This document shows positions 24,701 through 32,494 of a stretch of 43,706 bases of DNA, piece after piece. Positions within the stretch are counted from its first letter, which is position 1. Every line of letters begins with the position of its first letter. The DNA comes from Akkermansiaceae bacterium. Lineage in GTDB: Bacteria; Verrucomicrobiota; Verrucomicrobiia; Verrucomicrobiales; Akkermansiaceae. The stretch lies in the NCBI GenBank assembly GCA_903888515.1, contig CAISTY010000015.1, positions 1 to 43,706 of the forward strand, written 5' to 3'. The notes under the pieces are model-generated. The model was given only the letters and a program-made list of their open reading frames with translations, made no database searches and had not been told where the DNA came from. A program made the position numbers and the translations under genes.

Positions 24701-25348
24701 GTTGGCAAGGCGCTGGGCGGGTTCCGGGCCACCCACGCTGATTTTGGCCTTGGTGGCGTCCTGCACGATGGCCCACGCCAGCGCTCCCTGATAGCGCGCC
24801 CCATTATCGACATCCACCGAGGATCCGGCGTGGCGAAAGCCATCGGATTTTTCCGTGAACAAATCGACCGGCTTGGCCAACATGCCGGTCTTGACCCAGT
24901 CGAGCGAGGCCAGGTCGCTCGAGTCGCAGCCGGATGCCAGCCAGGTGACGAATTGCTGGGATTTCCTGGTGTAATCCGGCGCGCTCGCCATGGGGTTTTC
25001 GGCGAGTCTGGGCGACCATGACTTCCAAATACCGACGGCATGCGGGTGCTGCGCGTCTTTGATGAATGAGCCGTCCACCGTGATTCTGCGGTCATCTCCC
25101 GCCGCCTTCTGTAGCTCATTCATGGCCAGCATGACAGCGAGGCGGGCATTGGCCCGGGCGTTGACCATGGCCTCACCTTGGGTTGATGACCGCAGGGCCA
25201 CAGCGGAGAGCGACAAGAGTCCGACCGCCAGCAGAACCAGCAGCATCATCAGGGAAAGCGCCACCACCAAGGTGAAACCGCGTGCTCCCAGACTCCTGCG
25301 GCATGGCAGGGGCGAGGGATGCGCGGGGTGCCAAGGATTCATCAGCAT
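21776..25348 (-). CDS. Verru_Chthon cassette protein A-like large prepilin-type protein
   Basis: The 1190-residue product has a type IV prepilin-like N-terminus: a short basic leader with Pro-rich residues, then G|FTLVVALSLMMLLVLLAVG at about residues 24-43, the site recognised by a prepilin peptidase. A long helix with ANARLAVMLAMNELQKAAGD follows, then a large mixed domain ending in KVLARAWCEAVVQRVPEFVD. The length and layout fit TIGR02600, known from Verrucomicrobia and located in cassettes with further pseudopilin-like proteins. Here only one downstream secreted gene is present, so the cassette is incomplete or dispersed. Export through a type II secretion/type IV pilus-like machine is the expected route. 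ATG 25348 and ATG 25342 are both possible. Confidence 0.8.
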   Translation of the reverse strand: MLMNPWHPAHPSPLPCRRSLGARGFTLVVALSLMMLLVLLAVGLLSLSAVALRSSTQGEAMVNARANARLAVMLAMNELQKAAGDDRRITVDGSFIKDAQHPHAVGIWKSWSPRLAENPMASAPDYTRKSQQFVTWLASGCDSSDLASLDWVKTGMLAKPVDLFTEKSDGFRHAGSSVDVDNGARYQGALAWAIVQDATKAKISVGGPEPAQRLANVDLHVQPRPSVAKSDSFTQPTAGWNRRACRVLSMGQAQVDTELWKDRPAIPEGAHFTANGFGLLTDIVNGGLKTDLSLGFEMSDADFLKDKWGAFYNPFRAVNFPNVSTPSNYKGERPLFKPLTDSGSVHVDLNFPPANTVYEFPAAVVPTFTTLRSFYRTPYHLYSTADGPTVFERGMDHVALKQPVPNDGQYVSPCATPPAQKSQTSYRPVLDRMLFVLSMGLSAEPATLNEIRLILTPLVTLWNPYNCALEIEGSVLYQWMDAAHYPNWTFYQNGSQTGTANSHMASLLTKQFVSVGHGRSVNPYFFFSITPDGTGTAVTGKSIRFQPGEVRVFAPASPVAKELLIAESIRNRTLYLRPVESPDQLSLRGGFAIPMYNAVFNRGFVRVLAPTESVQLSFSANGIYPFGIGLEDATRAKLSNPGDSDRGQAVTDVQTVNFIDSGATETLNSSQMSFVEVSNPAVRQPFGMFETYHRVASDAVAFRKSDLVFTTNPRQAHVNRFLTTGTFFAGPHYETRMTQISSFNQVIQTTNAGRNAFYGASNSAGNGVTHLAFFDVPRAPLLSLAALQHADFAGTSYSTANQFANSWASAYLKREKVADKIPATTVTIPGAAAQYTRAEMPVYDYSYLANEALWDSFFFSGAAPNLQPGTMTGSPAAWDMDIAMVNQDIKTTLNKFIDDPTNNPLCNPRMRFHSGNVTADTLKNDLLKPQGCLQIAAHLQVDGAFNINSTSEKAWTAFLSGMRDVAFDITGDPKTAAKSVNQSATKGSTPYPRLRNPIGTENNRWLGFRSLTDAQVADLATKIVRQIKERGPFLSLGEFVNRRIAYSSLGLKGAIQTAIDDTAVNQAALYDTFDTGGYPPDGKANISPNNTGVGIPGYLTQADVLQSIAPVMTVRSDTFTIRGYGETKDASGKVLARAWCEAVVQRVPEFVDADNPAHTAIASLNPTNRLFGRRFSIVSFRYLVPSEVGL

Positions 25349-25426
25349 ACTCTACAGGCGGCGTCTTGCCGCCAACCGGACAATGTGCCAGCCAGTTTCT
25401 TTCAATCCCTGTGAAATGCCAGAAAA

Positions 25427-25747
25427 ATGTTTTTCGGGGGCTGTCGCACGCATACCTCGCCCGCCGATGAGCCAGCGACGGTCACAGACCGCCGCTACAT
25501 TTCGTTGAAAGACGCTGACAAAATCAAAATCCTCGACCCCGCCTGCGGCTCGGGCTCGTTCCTGATCGTCGCCTATCAATTCCTGCTCGATTGGTATCGC
25601 GACCCATACTCGCTCGACCCAGAGACAAGCGACGGAGAAATGATTGCCAAGGCTGAGAAGCGCCATCATGCCAGCAAAGAACAGAAACCGATCGATCACG
25701 GGAGAAGACGATATTCCGGTCTCGTGCCACGCCGATCAAGACCATGA
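25427..25747 (+). pseudogene. Fragment of an N6-adenine DNA methyltransferase
   Basis: Only the part at about 25499-25621 is recognisable: KIKILDPACGSGSFLIVAYQ followed by FLLDWYRDPYS. This is the S-adenosylmethionine-binding motif I region of Eco57I/type IIG-like methylases. The catalytic NPPY motif and the rest of a normally 600-1200-residue protein are missing. After it the frame runs into unrelated sequence. It is a short internal remnant and is not expected to be functional. Confidence 0.6.
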
Positions 25748-25926
25748 GACCGCTCATTCTGGTGACTTCCGCCCATTCCGCCAAAGGCACCGAGTTCGGT
25801 GACGCGTCGTTGAGTTTGTCGCGGCGTTATGCCCTGGCTGTGTTCGCCACGGGCGGTCTGCCGTTGGCGCTCACGCATTCGGAATCGCGCGAGATCATCG
25901 CGGCGTGCCGGGTCCGTTGCGATTGA
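25744..25926 (+). pseudogene. Truncated gamma-glutamyl-type amidotransferase (peptidase C26) start
   Basis: The 60-codon frame starts with MRPLILVTSAHSAKGTEFGD and continues ASLSLSRRYALAVFATGGLP, the usual N-terminus of PuuD-like class I glutamine amidotransferases, which are about 230-250 residues long. The similarity stops after about residue 42, before the nucleophilic cysteine motif. It overlaps the end of the methylase fragment by four bases. I read it as a deletion remnant. Confidence 0.5.
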
Positions 25927-26052
25927 CCAACAAAAATGAGGATGAAAGAATTCCGCGTGTCCATCGTTTCCACATACTGCGAACCTGCAGCGGGAAGGAT
26001 GCTCCTGACCAGCGAAAGATGGACAACATGCAGGGACTGATAAAACGAGCTT

Positions 26053-27381
26053 ATGAACACGAATCCTATCCAATCACTCAAGCGGCGGCGGTTTTTGACC
26101 CAGGGGACGATGGCGGCAAGTGCCGTGGCGTTGCCGTATTTCATTCCGTCCTCGGCGCTCGGGCGCGCCGGGACGGTGGCACCCAGCAACCGCATCGTGA
26201 TGGCCGGCATTGGCCTCGGCGGACGGGGTTTGGGCGATCTGCGCGTCATGCTCGGCGAGCCGGACGTGCGGTTTGTGGCCGTCTGTGATGTGCATAAGGG
26301 CCGCCGCGATGTCGCCAAGAAAGCGGTCGATTCCAAAAACGGCAACACCGATTGCGCCACCTATGGCGACCTGCGCCAACTCCTGGCTGAACAGACGGAT
26401 GTCGAAGGAGTGCTCATCGCCACCGGCGACCGCTGGCATGCCTTGGCATCGGTACTGGCCATGCGGGCGGGCAAGGATGTGTATTGCGAGAAACCGGCCT
26501 GCCTCGCGATGGCTGAGGGGCAGGAGGTCGTCGAGACCGCCCGGCGCTATGGCCGGGTCTATCAAACGGGTGCCCAGCGGCTCAGCGAGTCGCCTCATGT
26601 GTGTGCCATTGAAATGGCACGCTCAGGCCGGCTGGGGCCGATCCATACGGTCTATGCCGACTGCCGCTGGCGTGGCGGATACATTCAGGAATGGTTGCCG
26701 GGGGAACCGGAACCGGGGAAGACTGACTTGGACTGGGATCTCTGGCTCGGGCCTTCTCCCTGGCGTCCCTATCACGGCAGTTATGTCAATGGCGGCGCAT
26801 GGTATAACCATGAGGATTTCGCCACCGATATCGCGATGTGGGGCGCTCACACGGTCGCCCAAGCACTGGCGGGACTCGACATGACGAATGTCACCACGAT
26901 TGATTTCGCGTTCACCAAGCCCGCCGCAACGATGGTGACGCGCTTGTCCAACGGCGTGAAGCTGGTTCTTTATCGAAAAGCCGGCAGTGTCTGGGATCCT
27001 TGCCAATACTGGAACGGCTCCTGTGGCGAGCGTTTCGATGGTGCCGATGGCTGGGCCGCCGCGGCCGACGGCTATACCAAGCCTGCTTTGTCATCACCCG
27101 CATTACTCAAGGATTACAAGAAGGTGATCGCGGATTATCAGGGCCGGACACAACGGCCGATGAACCATGTGCGGGATTTCTTGAACTGCATCCGCTCGCG
27201 CCGTCCCACGGTGGCGAATCCCGAGGTCATGTTTCTTTCGATGAGCATTTGTCTGGCCGCCGATATCTGTGAGAAATTGCAGCGCAACCTGAAGTTCGAT
27301 TTGCTCCGGGCTGAGTTTGTCGGCGATCCCGAAGCCAACCGCCTGCGGAACCGCACGATGCGCGCCCCCTACACGTTCTGA
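26053..27381 (+). CDS. Tat-exported Gfo/Idh/MocA family oxidoreductase
   Basis: The 442-residue product begins with a twin-arginine signal (KRRRFLTQGTMAASAVALP, residues 9-27). The Rossmann domain follows from about residue 47 (IVMAGIGLGGRGLGDLRVML) with VAVCDVHKGRR as the second strand. VLIATGDRWHALASVLAMRAGKDVYCEKP contains the family's EKP motif with the catalytic-region Lys at about residue 151. The C-terminal domain includes the His-rich AWYNHEDFATDIAMWGAH region. These enzymes use NAD(P)(H) with sugars or sugar acids; periplasmic members are very common in Planctomycetes and Verrucomicrobia. It is followed after 23 bases by a HEAT-DUF1080 gene, so joint action in carbohydrate breakdown is likely. 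Confidence 0.9.
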   Translation: MNTNPIQSLKRRRFLTQGTMAASAVALPYFIPSSALGRAGTVAPSNRIVMAGIGLGGRGLGDLRVMLGEPDVRFVAVCDVHKGRRDVAKKAVDSKNGNTDCATYGDLRQLLAEQTDVEGVLIATGDRWHALASVLAMRAGKDVYCEKPACLAMAEGQEVVETARRYGRVYQTGAQRLSESPHVCAIEMARSGRLGPIHTVYADCRWRGGYIQEWLPGEPEPGKTDLDWDLWLGPSPWRPYHGSYVNGGAWYNHEDFATDIAMWGAHTVAQALAGLDMTNVTTIDFAFTKPAATMVTRLSNGVKLVLYRKAGSVWDPCQYWNGSCGERFDGADGWAAAADGYTKPALSSPALLKDYKKVIADYQGRTQRPMNHVRDFLNCIRSRRPTVANPEVMFLSMSICLAADICEKLQRNLKFDLLRAEFVGDPEANRLRNRTMRAPYTF

Positions 27382-27404
27382 TTCAACCGCTCTGGAAAAC
27401 CAAC

Positions 27405-29228
27405 ATGAAACCTCTCTGTCTCGCCATCCTCCTGCTCGCCGGTGCTGCATTCGCCGGGGAAGACCAACTCCTCACCGTCCTCTCGGCGGACGCCTCGCCC
27501 CAGGAAAAATCCGCTGCCTGCCGGGAATTGGCGCGCATCGGCACCCGCCAGGCGGTGCCGGTCCTGGCACCGCTGCTCGCGGACGAGAAACTCTCCCATA
27601 TGGCCCGCTTCGCGCTCGAACCCATCGCCGATCCCGCCGTGGACGAGGCGTTGCGCGCCGCCCTCGGTAAAGTCAAGGGCCAGTTGCTCGTCGGCGTCAT
27701 CAACAGCCTCGGCGTGCGCAAGGATCCGGCGGCCATTGACCTGTTGGCCGGGTTTCTAACCAATACGGATCCCGCGGTGGCGCAAGCGGCGGCGCGGGCC
27801 TTGGGCTGCATCGGCGGCGCGGCGGTGCAGGCGCTCAAAGGCAATCCAACCACCCAGACGGGTCCCAATCTGCTCGCTGTTTGCGATGGTTTGCTCCGTT
27901 GTGCCGAGGCGGCCCCGGCCGCTGATGCGGCTGCCATTTATGACCATCTGCGGACCCTGCCGAACCTGCCGCTCCATCTGCGTGTCGCGGCCTTGCGGGG
28001 CTCCATCCGCAGCAATGTCACCCAGCGCCTGCCGCTGCTGTTAGAAACCATTCGAACCGAGGCATCCGTGCCCGCTGCCGATGCGATCAGGATTTCGATG
28101 GAACTGCCGGGCGCTGAAGTGACCCAGGCCTTGGTCGGCGAACTCGCGGCGGCCAATCCGCCGAAACAACTGCTACTGCTCCAGGCGCTGGGCTGTCGGG
28201 GCGACGCCACCGCCGTGCCCGCGCTGCTGCCACTGGCAAAGAGCGGTTCCATTGACCTGCGCATCGCGGCGCTCCACAGCCTCGTGCAACTCGCGGCTCC
28301 ATCATCGCTCCCGGTGCTGGCCTCGCTCGTATCAGATCCGGAGCCGGCCATCGCGCGCGAGGCTCTGGCAGGCATGATTGGGTTCCCCGGTCAGGAGGCC
28401 GATGCCGCGCTGGTGGCTTTGTTAGATGGTGCGGCACCGAACATCCGCCTCGCGCTCATCAGTGCGGTTGGCCAGCGGCGGTGCGCCTCGGCGGTCCCGG
28501 CGTTGTTGAAATCCTCCGCGGACGCGGATACCGAGGTGGCCAATGCCAGTCGCAAGGTCCTCCGCGAACTTGCCGGGACGGCGGAGGCGGATTTCACCCC
28601 CATCTTCAACGGCAAGGACTTGTCGGGCTGGATTGGCAAACCCGGGTGGTGGACCGTCGAGGACGGCGCGTTGACCAGCGAAAGCACACCGGAAAAACCG
28701 TGCAAGGAATGCAATTATCTCATCTGGCGTGGCGACCACCCCGCCGACTTCGAGTTGCTGGCCGATTTTAAACTCAGCCGCAGCGCCAACTCCGGCATCC
28801 AACTCCGCTCCGCAGAACTCCTCGAGTGGGACACCTTCGGCTATCAGGCAGACATGACCGGCGACGGTGCCTTGGTCGGCTTTGTCTATCACCACCAACG
28901 CGGCCTCATCGCCGGCCGCGGCGAAAAGGCCATCTTCGCCGCCGACGGCAAAAAGACCGTCGAGCGGATCGGCGACCCGGCGGATCTCTTGAAGCATTTC
29001 AAACCGGACGACTGGAACACCTATCACGTCATCTGTCGCGGCCACGGAATCTCCCTTTCCGTCAACGGCGTGTTGATGTGCCAGATCACCGATCACCATG
29101 CCACTCAAGCCGCCACCCGCGGCATCATCGCCCTGCAGATGCATCCCGGCCCCCCCATGAAAATCCAGTTCAAGAACATCCGCATCAAGCCACTGAAGCC
29201 GGATGAGGCCTCGCCCGGGAAACCATGA
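27405..29228 (+). CDS. Secreted HEAT-repeat plus DUF1080 (3-keto-disaccharide hydrolase-type) protein
   Basis: The 607-residue product has a signal peptide (LCLAILLLAGAAFAG). Alternating Ala/Leu-rich helices typical of HEAT repeats cover about residues 25-395 (AVPVLAPLLADEKLSHMARF, PALLPLAKSGSIDLRIAALH). The C-terminal DUF1080 domain (about 400-600) starts FTPIFNGKDLSGWIGKPGWW and includes SANSGIQLRS and a closing MHPGPPMKIQFKNIRIKPL. The domain has a concanavalin-like fold, and members act on 3-keto sugars produced by oxidoreductases. That fits the upstream Gfo/Idh/MocA gene. The HEAT part may bind a partner. Its stop overlaps the start of the short ABM relic. Confidence 0.9.
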   Translation: MKPLCLAILLLAGAAFAGEDQLLTVLSADASPQEKSAACRELARIGTRQAVPVLAPLLADEKLSHMARFALEPIADPAVDEALRAALGKVKGQLLVGVINSLGVRKDPAAIDLLAGFLTNTDPAVAQAAARALGCIGGAAVQALKGNPTTQTGPNLLAVCDGLLRCAEAAPAADAAAIYDHLRTLPNLPLHLRVAALRGSIRSNVTQRLPLLLETIRTEASVPAADAIRISMELPGAEVTQALVGELAAANPPKQLLLLQALGCRGDATAVPALLPLAKSGSIDLRIAALHSLVQLAAPSSLPVLASLVSDPEPAIAREALAGMIGFPGQEADAALVALLDGAAPNIRLALISAVGQRRCASAVPALLKSSADADTEVANASRKVLRELAGTAEADFTPIFNGKDLSGWIGKPGWWTVEDGALTSESTPEKPCKECNYLIWRGDHPADFELLADFKLSRSANSGIQLRSAELLEWDTFGYQADMTGDGALVGFVYHHQRGLIAGRGEKAIFAADGKKTVERIGDPADLLKHFKPDDWNTYHVICRGHGISLSVNGVLMCQITDHHATQAATRGIIALQMHPGPPMKIQFKNIRIKPLKPDEASPGKP

Positions 29229-29503
29229 ACATGGTTCATGTTCATGTCCGGGTTAAGCCTGAATTGGTGGAGGCATTCAAAGCCGCCACCCGAATCCTCT
29301 TCGGCGCTGGCGTGTTGCGCGAGGCGGGGGCGCTGGCGCATGCTATCCGCAGGCTGACGGGCAGGGACCACCCACCACGGAAACCGTCGGTCGGTGGTCC
29401 AGCGAGAAAGCCAACGAGTGGTATCCCGCATGAAGACCATTTCAGCGACATTGGCGCGATCAGACTTATACAGGTTAATCGACTCGACACTGGAGTATCA
29501 TGA
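29225..29503 (+). pseudogene. Truncated antibiotic-biosynthesis-monooxygenase (ABM) domain
   Basis: The first ~23 residues (MNMVHVHVRVKPELVEAFKA) match the start of small ABM-type dimeric alpha/beta-barrel proteins, which are about 95-110 residues long. From about residue 24 the sequence becomes Arg/Ala-rich and unrelated, so the barrel is incomplete. The ATG overlaps the DUF1080 stop (ATGA), so the intact gene would have been translationally coupled. I infer loss of the 3' part by deletion or insertion. Confidence 0.5.
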
Positions 29504-29620
29504 GCCGATCCAGATCACAGGGAAGAGGGGGAACGCCATTTTGATGTCATAAGCCGACTGGAGGGCAATTCAAGAGACTCTCCATCTCGTGCCACCGATA
29601 TCTTCTCTTCCTCCCATGAA

Positions 29621-29663
29621 GAAAGACACGGGCAGGAATGCCCGTGCTCCGTTCTCCCTCTTC
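29621..29663 (+). repeat. Covarying hairpin repeat, copy B
   Basis: Stem CACGGGCA (29627-29634), loop GGAA, then TGCCCGTG (29639-29646), flanked by AAAGAC and GCTCCGTTCTCCCTCTTC. Relative to copy A (20450-20469) two stem pairs are exchanged (A-T to T-A, G-C to A-T) with pairing kept. A heptamer array begins directly after it at 29665. Confidence 0.7.
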
Positions 29664-29664
29664 A

Positions 29665-29741
29665 CCAATGACTAATGACTAATGACCAATGACCAATGAC
29701 CAATGACCAATGACCAATGACCAATGACCAATGACCAATGA
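29665..29741 (+). repeat. Heptamer tandem array CCAATGA/CTAATGA (11 units)
   Basis: Eleven uninterrupted 7-base units: one CCAATGA, two CTAATGA and eight CCAATGA. The array ends 13 bases from the stop of the minus-strand def gene. Very similar heptamers (short tandemly repeated repetitive sequences) are known from filamentous cyanobacteria. Confidence 0.95.
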
Positions 29742-29754
29742 TCTCTTTCGAGGT

Positions 29755-30312
29755 TCAGCGCTGTGTGTTTTCTTCCAGCAGGCGCTTGAGGCGGTTTTTC
29801 ATGGAAACCTTGGCAACCGCCGTCAAGCGGTCCACGAAAAGCACTCCGTTCAGATGGTCGATTTCATGTTGCAGGACACGTGCCAGCAGGCCGTTCGTTT
29901 CGATCTCCAGGACCGATCCGTCGAGTTGTGGCAAAGTGGCTTTTACGTTTATGGGCCGACGGACTTCCGCGCGGATGCCGCGGATGCTCAGGCACCCTTC
30001 GATGCCGAATTCCTTCTCTCGGCCGCCTGTGATATCCGGGTTGATGAAAACCAATGGCATGATCGATAGCAGAGCCACGTCCTCGCCGTTGACCTTGAGC
30101 AGCGAAACACACGCGGGATCGTGCGAAACATCGATCACCGCCAAGCGAATGTCCTCTCCCACTTGGGGGGCGGCCAGTCCCACACCATGTGCATCGACCA
30201 TCGTTTCCAGCATATCTGCGGCCAGTTGATGGATGGCGCTGTCGACCATGGTGACCTGGCGGCAGCGTTGGCGCAGAACGGGGTGGCCGTATTGAAGGAT
30301 TTCGCGGATCAT
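29755..30312 (-). CDS. def: Peptide deformylase
   Basis: The 185-residue cytosolic enzyme removes the formyl group from the initiator methionine of new proteins. All three metal-site motifs are present: GVGLAAPQVG (residues 43-52), EGCLS with the metal-binding Cys at about residue 106, and QHEIDH with the two His ligands and catalytic Glu at about residues 148-153. The length is usual for the family. It starts MIREILQYGHPVLRQRC, a standard N-terminus, so ATG 30312 is well supported. It lies 164 bases downstream of rlmH on the same strand. A hairpin repeat and a heptamer array follow its 3' end. Confidence 0.97.
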   Translation of the reverse strand: MIREILQYGHPVLRQRCRQVTMVDSAIHQLAADMLETMVDAHGVGLAAPQVGEDIRLAVIDVSHDPACVSLLKVNGEDVALLSIMPLVFINPDITGGREKEFGIEGCLSIRGIRAEVRRPINVKATLPQLDGSVLEIETNGLLARVLQHEIDHLNGVLFVDRLTAVAKVSMKNRLKRLLEENTQR

Positions 30313-30476
30313 GAGAGGAATGCCGGGAACTGATACCGGTGTTTCCGGCCAAGGTCAATTCCCGGAACAAGGCGGATTCCATGCGTGCAATGCCGGCCGA
30401 TCCGCGATGAGATGCGCGCACGCAAGCGACGCTTCCCGACAATCCGGTTTTCATGATGGCGTGCGGCGCAATCCGC

Positions 30477-30920
30477 TCAGTCCCGGTGATAGGGGGATCC
30501 GCTTTTCAGGGTGGCCACCCGATAGAGTTGTTCCAGCAGGACCAGCAGGGCGAGTTCATGCTGGAGAGTGAAGGGTGAGAGGGTGAGGACGAGATCGCAG
30601 GCCGTGCGCAGGGATTCGCTGTGGCCGTCAGCCGCACCGATCAAAAAGGCGATGGTTTTGATATCGCCGCGCGCGGCGAGTGATGCGAGGCGTTCGGCCA
30701 GGGCGCGGGTGCCCAGTGCCTCGCCGCGTTCGTCCAAGGCGATGCGGAAGCAACCGCGGGAGTTCTCCAGCAATCTAGCGGAAACGTCATCGCGTGTTCC
30801 CGTTTTAACGGTGATCCATTCGTAGTCGCCGTAGCGGGACAAGCGTTTCAGATACTCCTCGGCCCCCGCCTTGGCATAGGCCAGCGCGGGTTTTCCAGCA
30901 ACGATGATGCGGACATGCAT
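30477..30920 (-). CDS. rlmH: 23S rRNA (pseudouridine(1915)-N3)-methyltransferase RlmH
   Basis: The 147-residue product is a SPOUT-fold methyltransferase acting on pseudouridine 1915 in helix 69 of 23S rRNA, using S-adenosylmethionine, on assembled ribosomes. Seen motifs are the N-terminal VRIIVAGKPALAYAKAG with the EEYLKRLSRY helix, the cofactor-loop FLIGAADGHSESLR, and the C-terminal EQLYRVATLKSGSPYHRD, which is diagnostic. It begins six bases after the tsaB stop on the same strand, so the two are almost certainly co-transcribed in a translation-related group that continues to def. Confidence 0.95.
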   Translation of the reverse strand: MHVRIIVAGKPALAYAKAGAEEYLKRLSRYGDYEWITVKTGTRDDVSARLLENSRGCFRIALDERGEALGTRALAERLASLAARGDIKTIAFLIGAADGHSESLRTACDLVLTLSPFTLQHELALLVLLEQLYRVATLKSGSPYHRD

Positions 30921-30926
30921 GGCGGG

Positions 30927-31607
30927 TCAGGGACGCATCCAGCATGCGGGCTTGGCCTGCGTGATATGGGGTGGTTTGAGGTAGAGCGGTTGCGGGATTG
31001 CCGCAGACCATTGGCGGCGGGTCATCGCGTCCGTTCGGGCCCATGCCTGCCACAGCCGTGTGGCATCCGGAATTTCCTGTCTAACAATCACGGAGAGTTC
31101 GTCCGGCAGCGGGAAACGCCCGGCATTTTCGAAAGAAAAAACCTCGATTCCCGCTGCGCTTGCCTGCGAGACGATCACTGCGAGTCCTTCGGCATCGCAC
31201 AGTGCGGGTTCGCCGGCGAGACGGAAATTCTCCACTCGTGCGCTCCAGAACCCGCCGCGCCGTGCGTCGCCGATGGCGAGGCAGGACGCACCGTTCTGTG
31301 CGGATGGCACGGCGAGAATCGACGGCACGGCGACCGCCGGGCAAGCCAAGGCGATGGCCACGCCCTGGGCGGCGGCGATGCCGACGCGGGTGCCACTATA
31401 ACTTCCCGGTCCGCTGCCGACGAGCACGAGGCCGATATGGCGGCGGGTGTCGCCGTGCAGCAGTTCTTCCAGCGGCGCGAACAACATGGCGTTGTGATTG
31501 CGGTCGCTGGAAAACCCGCGCTGCGTCAACACACCGTCCGGCCCGACGAGCGTGATCGACGCTTGGGACGTGGACGTTTCAAGAACAAGCGAAAACGCGC
31601 CGGGCAT
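30927..31607 (-). CDS. tsaB: tRNA threonylcarbamoyladenosine synthesis protein TsaB
   Basis: The 226-residue product has the ASKHA-fold features of TsaB (YeaZ): LVLETSTSQASITLVGPDG at the start, the conserved NHNAMLFAPLEELL and GSGPGSYSGTRVGIAAAQGV at about residues 63-82. TsaB partners TsaD and TsaE in making the t6A modification at position 37 of ANN-decoding tRNAs. ATG 31607 (MPGAF) is chosen because the frame upstream of it is antisense to nothing conserved and overlaps the DUF1080 gene. It lies 10 bases after that gene and six before rlmH. Confidence 0.9.
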   Translation of the reverse strand: MPGAFSLVLETSTSQASITLVGPDGVLTQRGFSSDRNHNAMLFAPLEELLHGDTRRHIGLVLVGSGPGSYSGTRVGIAAAQGVAIALACPAVAVPSILAVPSAQNGASCLAIGDARRGGFWSARVENFRLAGEPALCDAEGLAVIVSQASAAGIEVFSFENAGRFPLPDELSVIVRQEIPDATRLWQAWARTDAMTRRQWSAAIPQPLYLKPPHITQAKPACWMRP

Positions 31608-31617
31608 GGCGGATGAG

Positions 31618-32382
31618 TCAGGGGGCGAGTTCCAGGATCTCGATTTTGCGGAACTCCACGGGATGGCTTTCGGATTGCAGGCAGATATATCCCTCCGCGA
31701 GCATTTTGTCACCGGCCACCTTGATGAGTGCGTCGGCATGGGCATCGCCGCCGAGTTGGGGCTTGTTGTAGGAAATGACTTCCTCGCCATTGATGAGGTG
31801 GCGGATGAGGCGGTTGCCGTGCACCTCCACCTCGAGAGTCACCCATTGATCGCCGTGGAAGGTTTTGGATTTCGAGTAGATGCAATGCCGGGTTTCGAGT
31901 TTGCCATCCATTTCGACGTGGGTTCCGGGGGTGCAGAGGTTGCCGGTGGGGCGTTCGCCTTGGCCGGTTCCGCCTAGGATTTGGACTTCGATGGAAGCAG
32001 GGAAATCCTGTTCCTGTTCCACGGTTTCGGGTGACTCGCTGTGGATCATCACGCCGCTGTTGCGGAAGGCCCAGCCGGGGCCGCCCTTCAGTTGTTCACC
32101 GGTGAAGCGGTATTCGAGGCGGAACCGGTAGTTGGAATATTTCCTGGCGGAAAACAAATGACCGAAGCGGTTGTCCCACTGGGCGTAGTCCGCGTAATTC
32201 ACCTGAAGCACCCCGCCCACCACACGGAATGTGTTTTGAAAATTTTCCCCGGCCTTGCAGCCGCGGATTTTGGGAGTCCAGCCGGTGAGATCCTTGCCAT
32301 TGAAGAGGGACGTCCACTTGGGTTCTTCGGCGGAGGCCAGGCTGACCACGGCGGCAATAGCGGCAATGAGAAGTGATTTCAT
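31618..32382 (-). CDS. Secreted single-domain DUF1080 protein
   Basis: The 254-residue product has a signal peptide (MKSLLIAAIAAVVSLASAE) and one DUF1080 domain. It starts PKWTSLFNGKDLTGWTPKIR and contains NSGVMIHSESPETV, EVQILGGTGQGERPTGN and the terminal GYICLQSESHPVEFRKIEIL. This is the classical 3-keto-disaccharide-hydrolase-type fold (concanavalin-like), exported to the periplasm or surface. ATG 32382 is chosen for the signal peptide; the frame is open upstream to 32718 but that part is antisense to recO. It is the first gene of a tight cluster with tsaB and rlmH, although it has no functional link with RNA modification. It diverges from recO with a 112-base shared promoter region. Confidence 0.92.
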   Translation of the reverse strand: MKSLLIAAIAAVVSLASAEEPKWTSLFNGKDLTGWTPKIRGCKAGENFQNTFRVVGGVLQVNYADYAQWDNRFGHLFSARKYSNYRFRLEYRFTGEQLKGGPGWAFRNSGVMIHSESPETVEQEQDFPASIEVQILGGTGQGERPTGNLCTPGTHVEMDGKLETRHCIYSKSKTFHGDQWVTLEVEVHGNRLIRHLINGEEVISYNKPQLGGDAHADALIKVAGDKMLAEGYICLQSESHPVEFRKIEILELAP

Positions 32383-32494
32383 GAAGTTCAATAAGCGGGG
32401 ATGTATCAATACGGAACCCAACCCCCGATTCTTCAACTTTTTTTGACGCTGGATTTCCATCGCCAATCGTGCCGGCTTTTCCGAAGATCGCACC

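Noticed and set aside
23597..25021. Long plus-strand frame of 474 codons opposite the Verru_Chthon gene
   Set aside because: It is antisense to a strongly supported gene, Arg/Gly/His-rich with no recognised motif, as expected of a GC-rich shadow frame.
29665..29741. CRISPR array
   Set aside because: The unit is 7 bases with no spacers. The same applies to the other heptamer arrays and to the LRR repeats.
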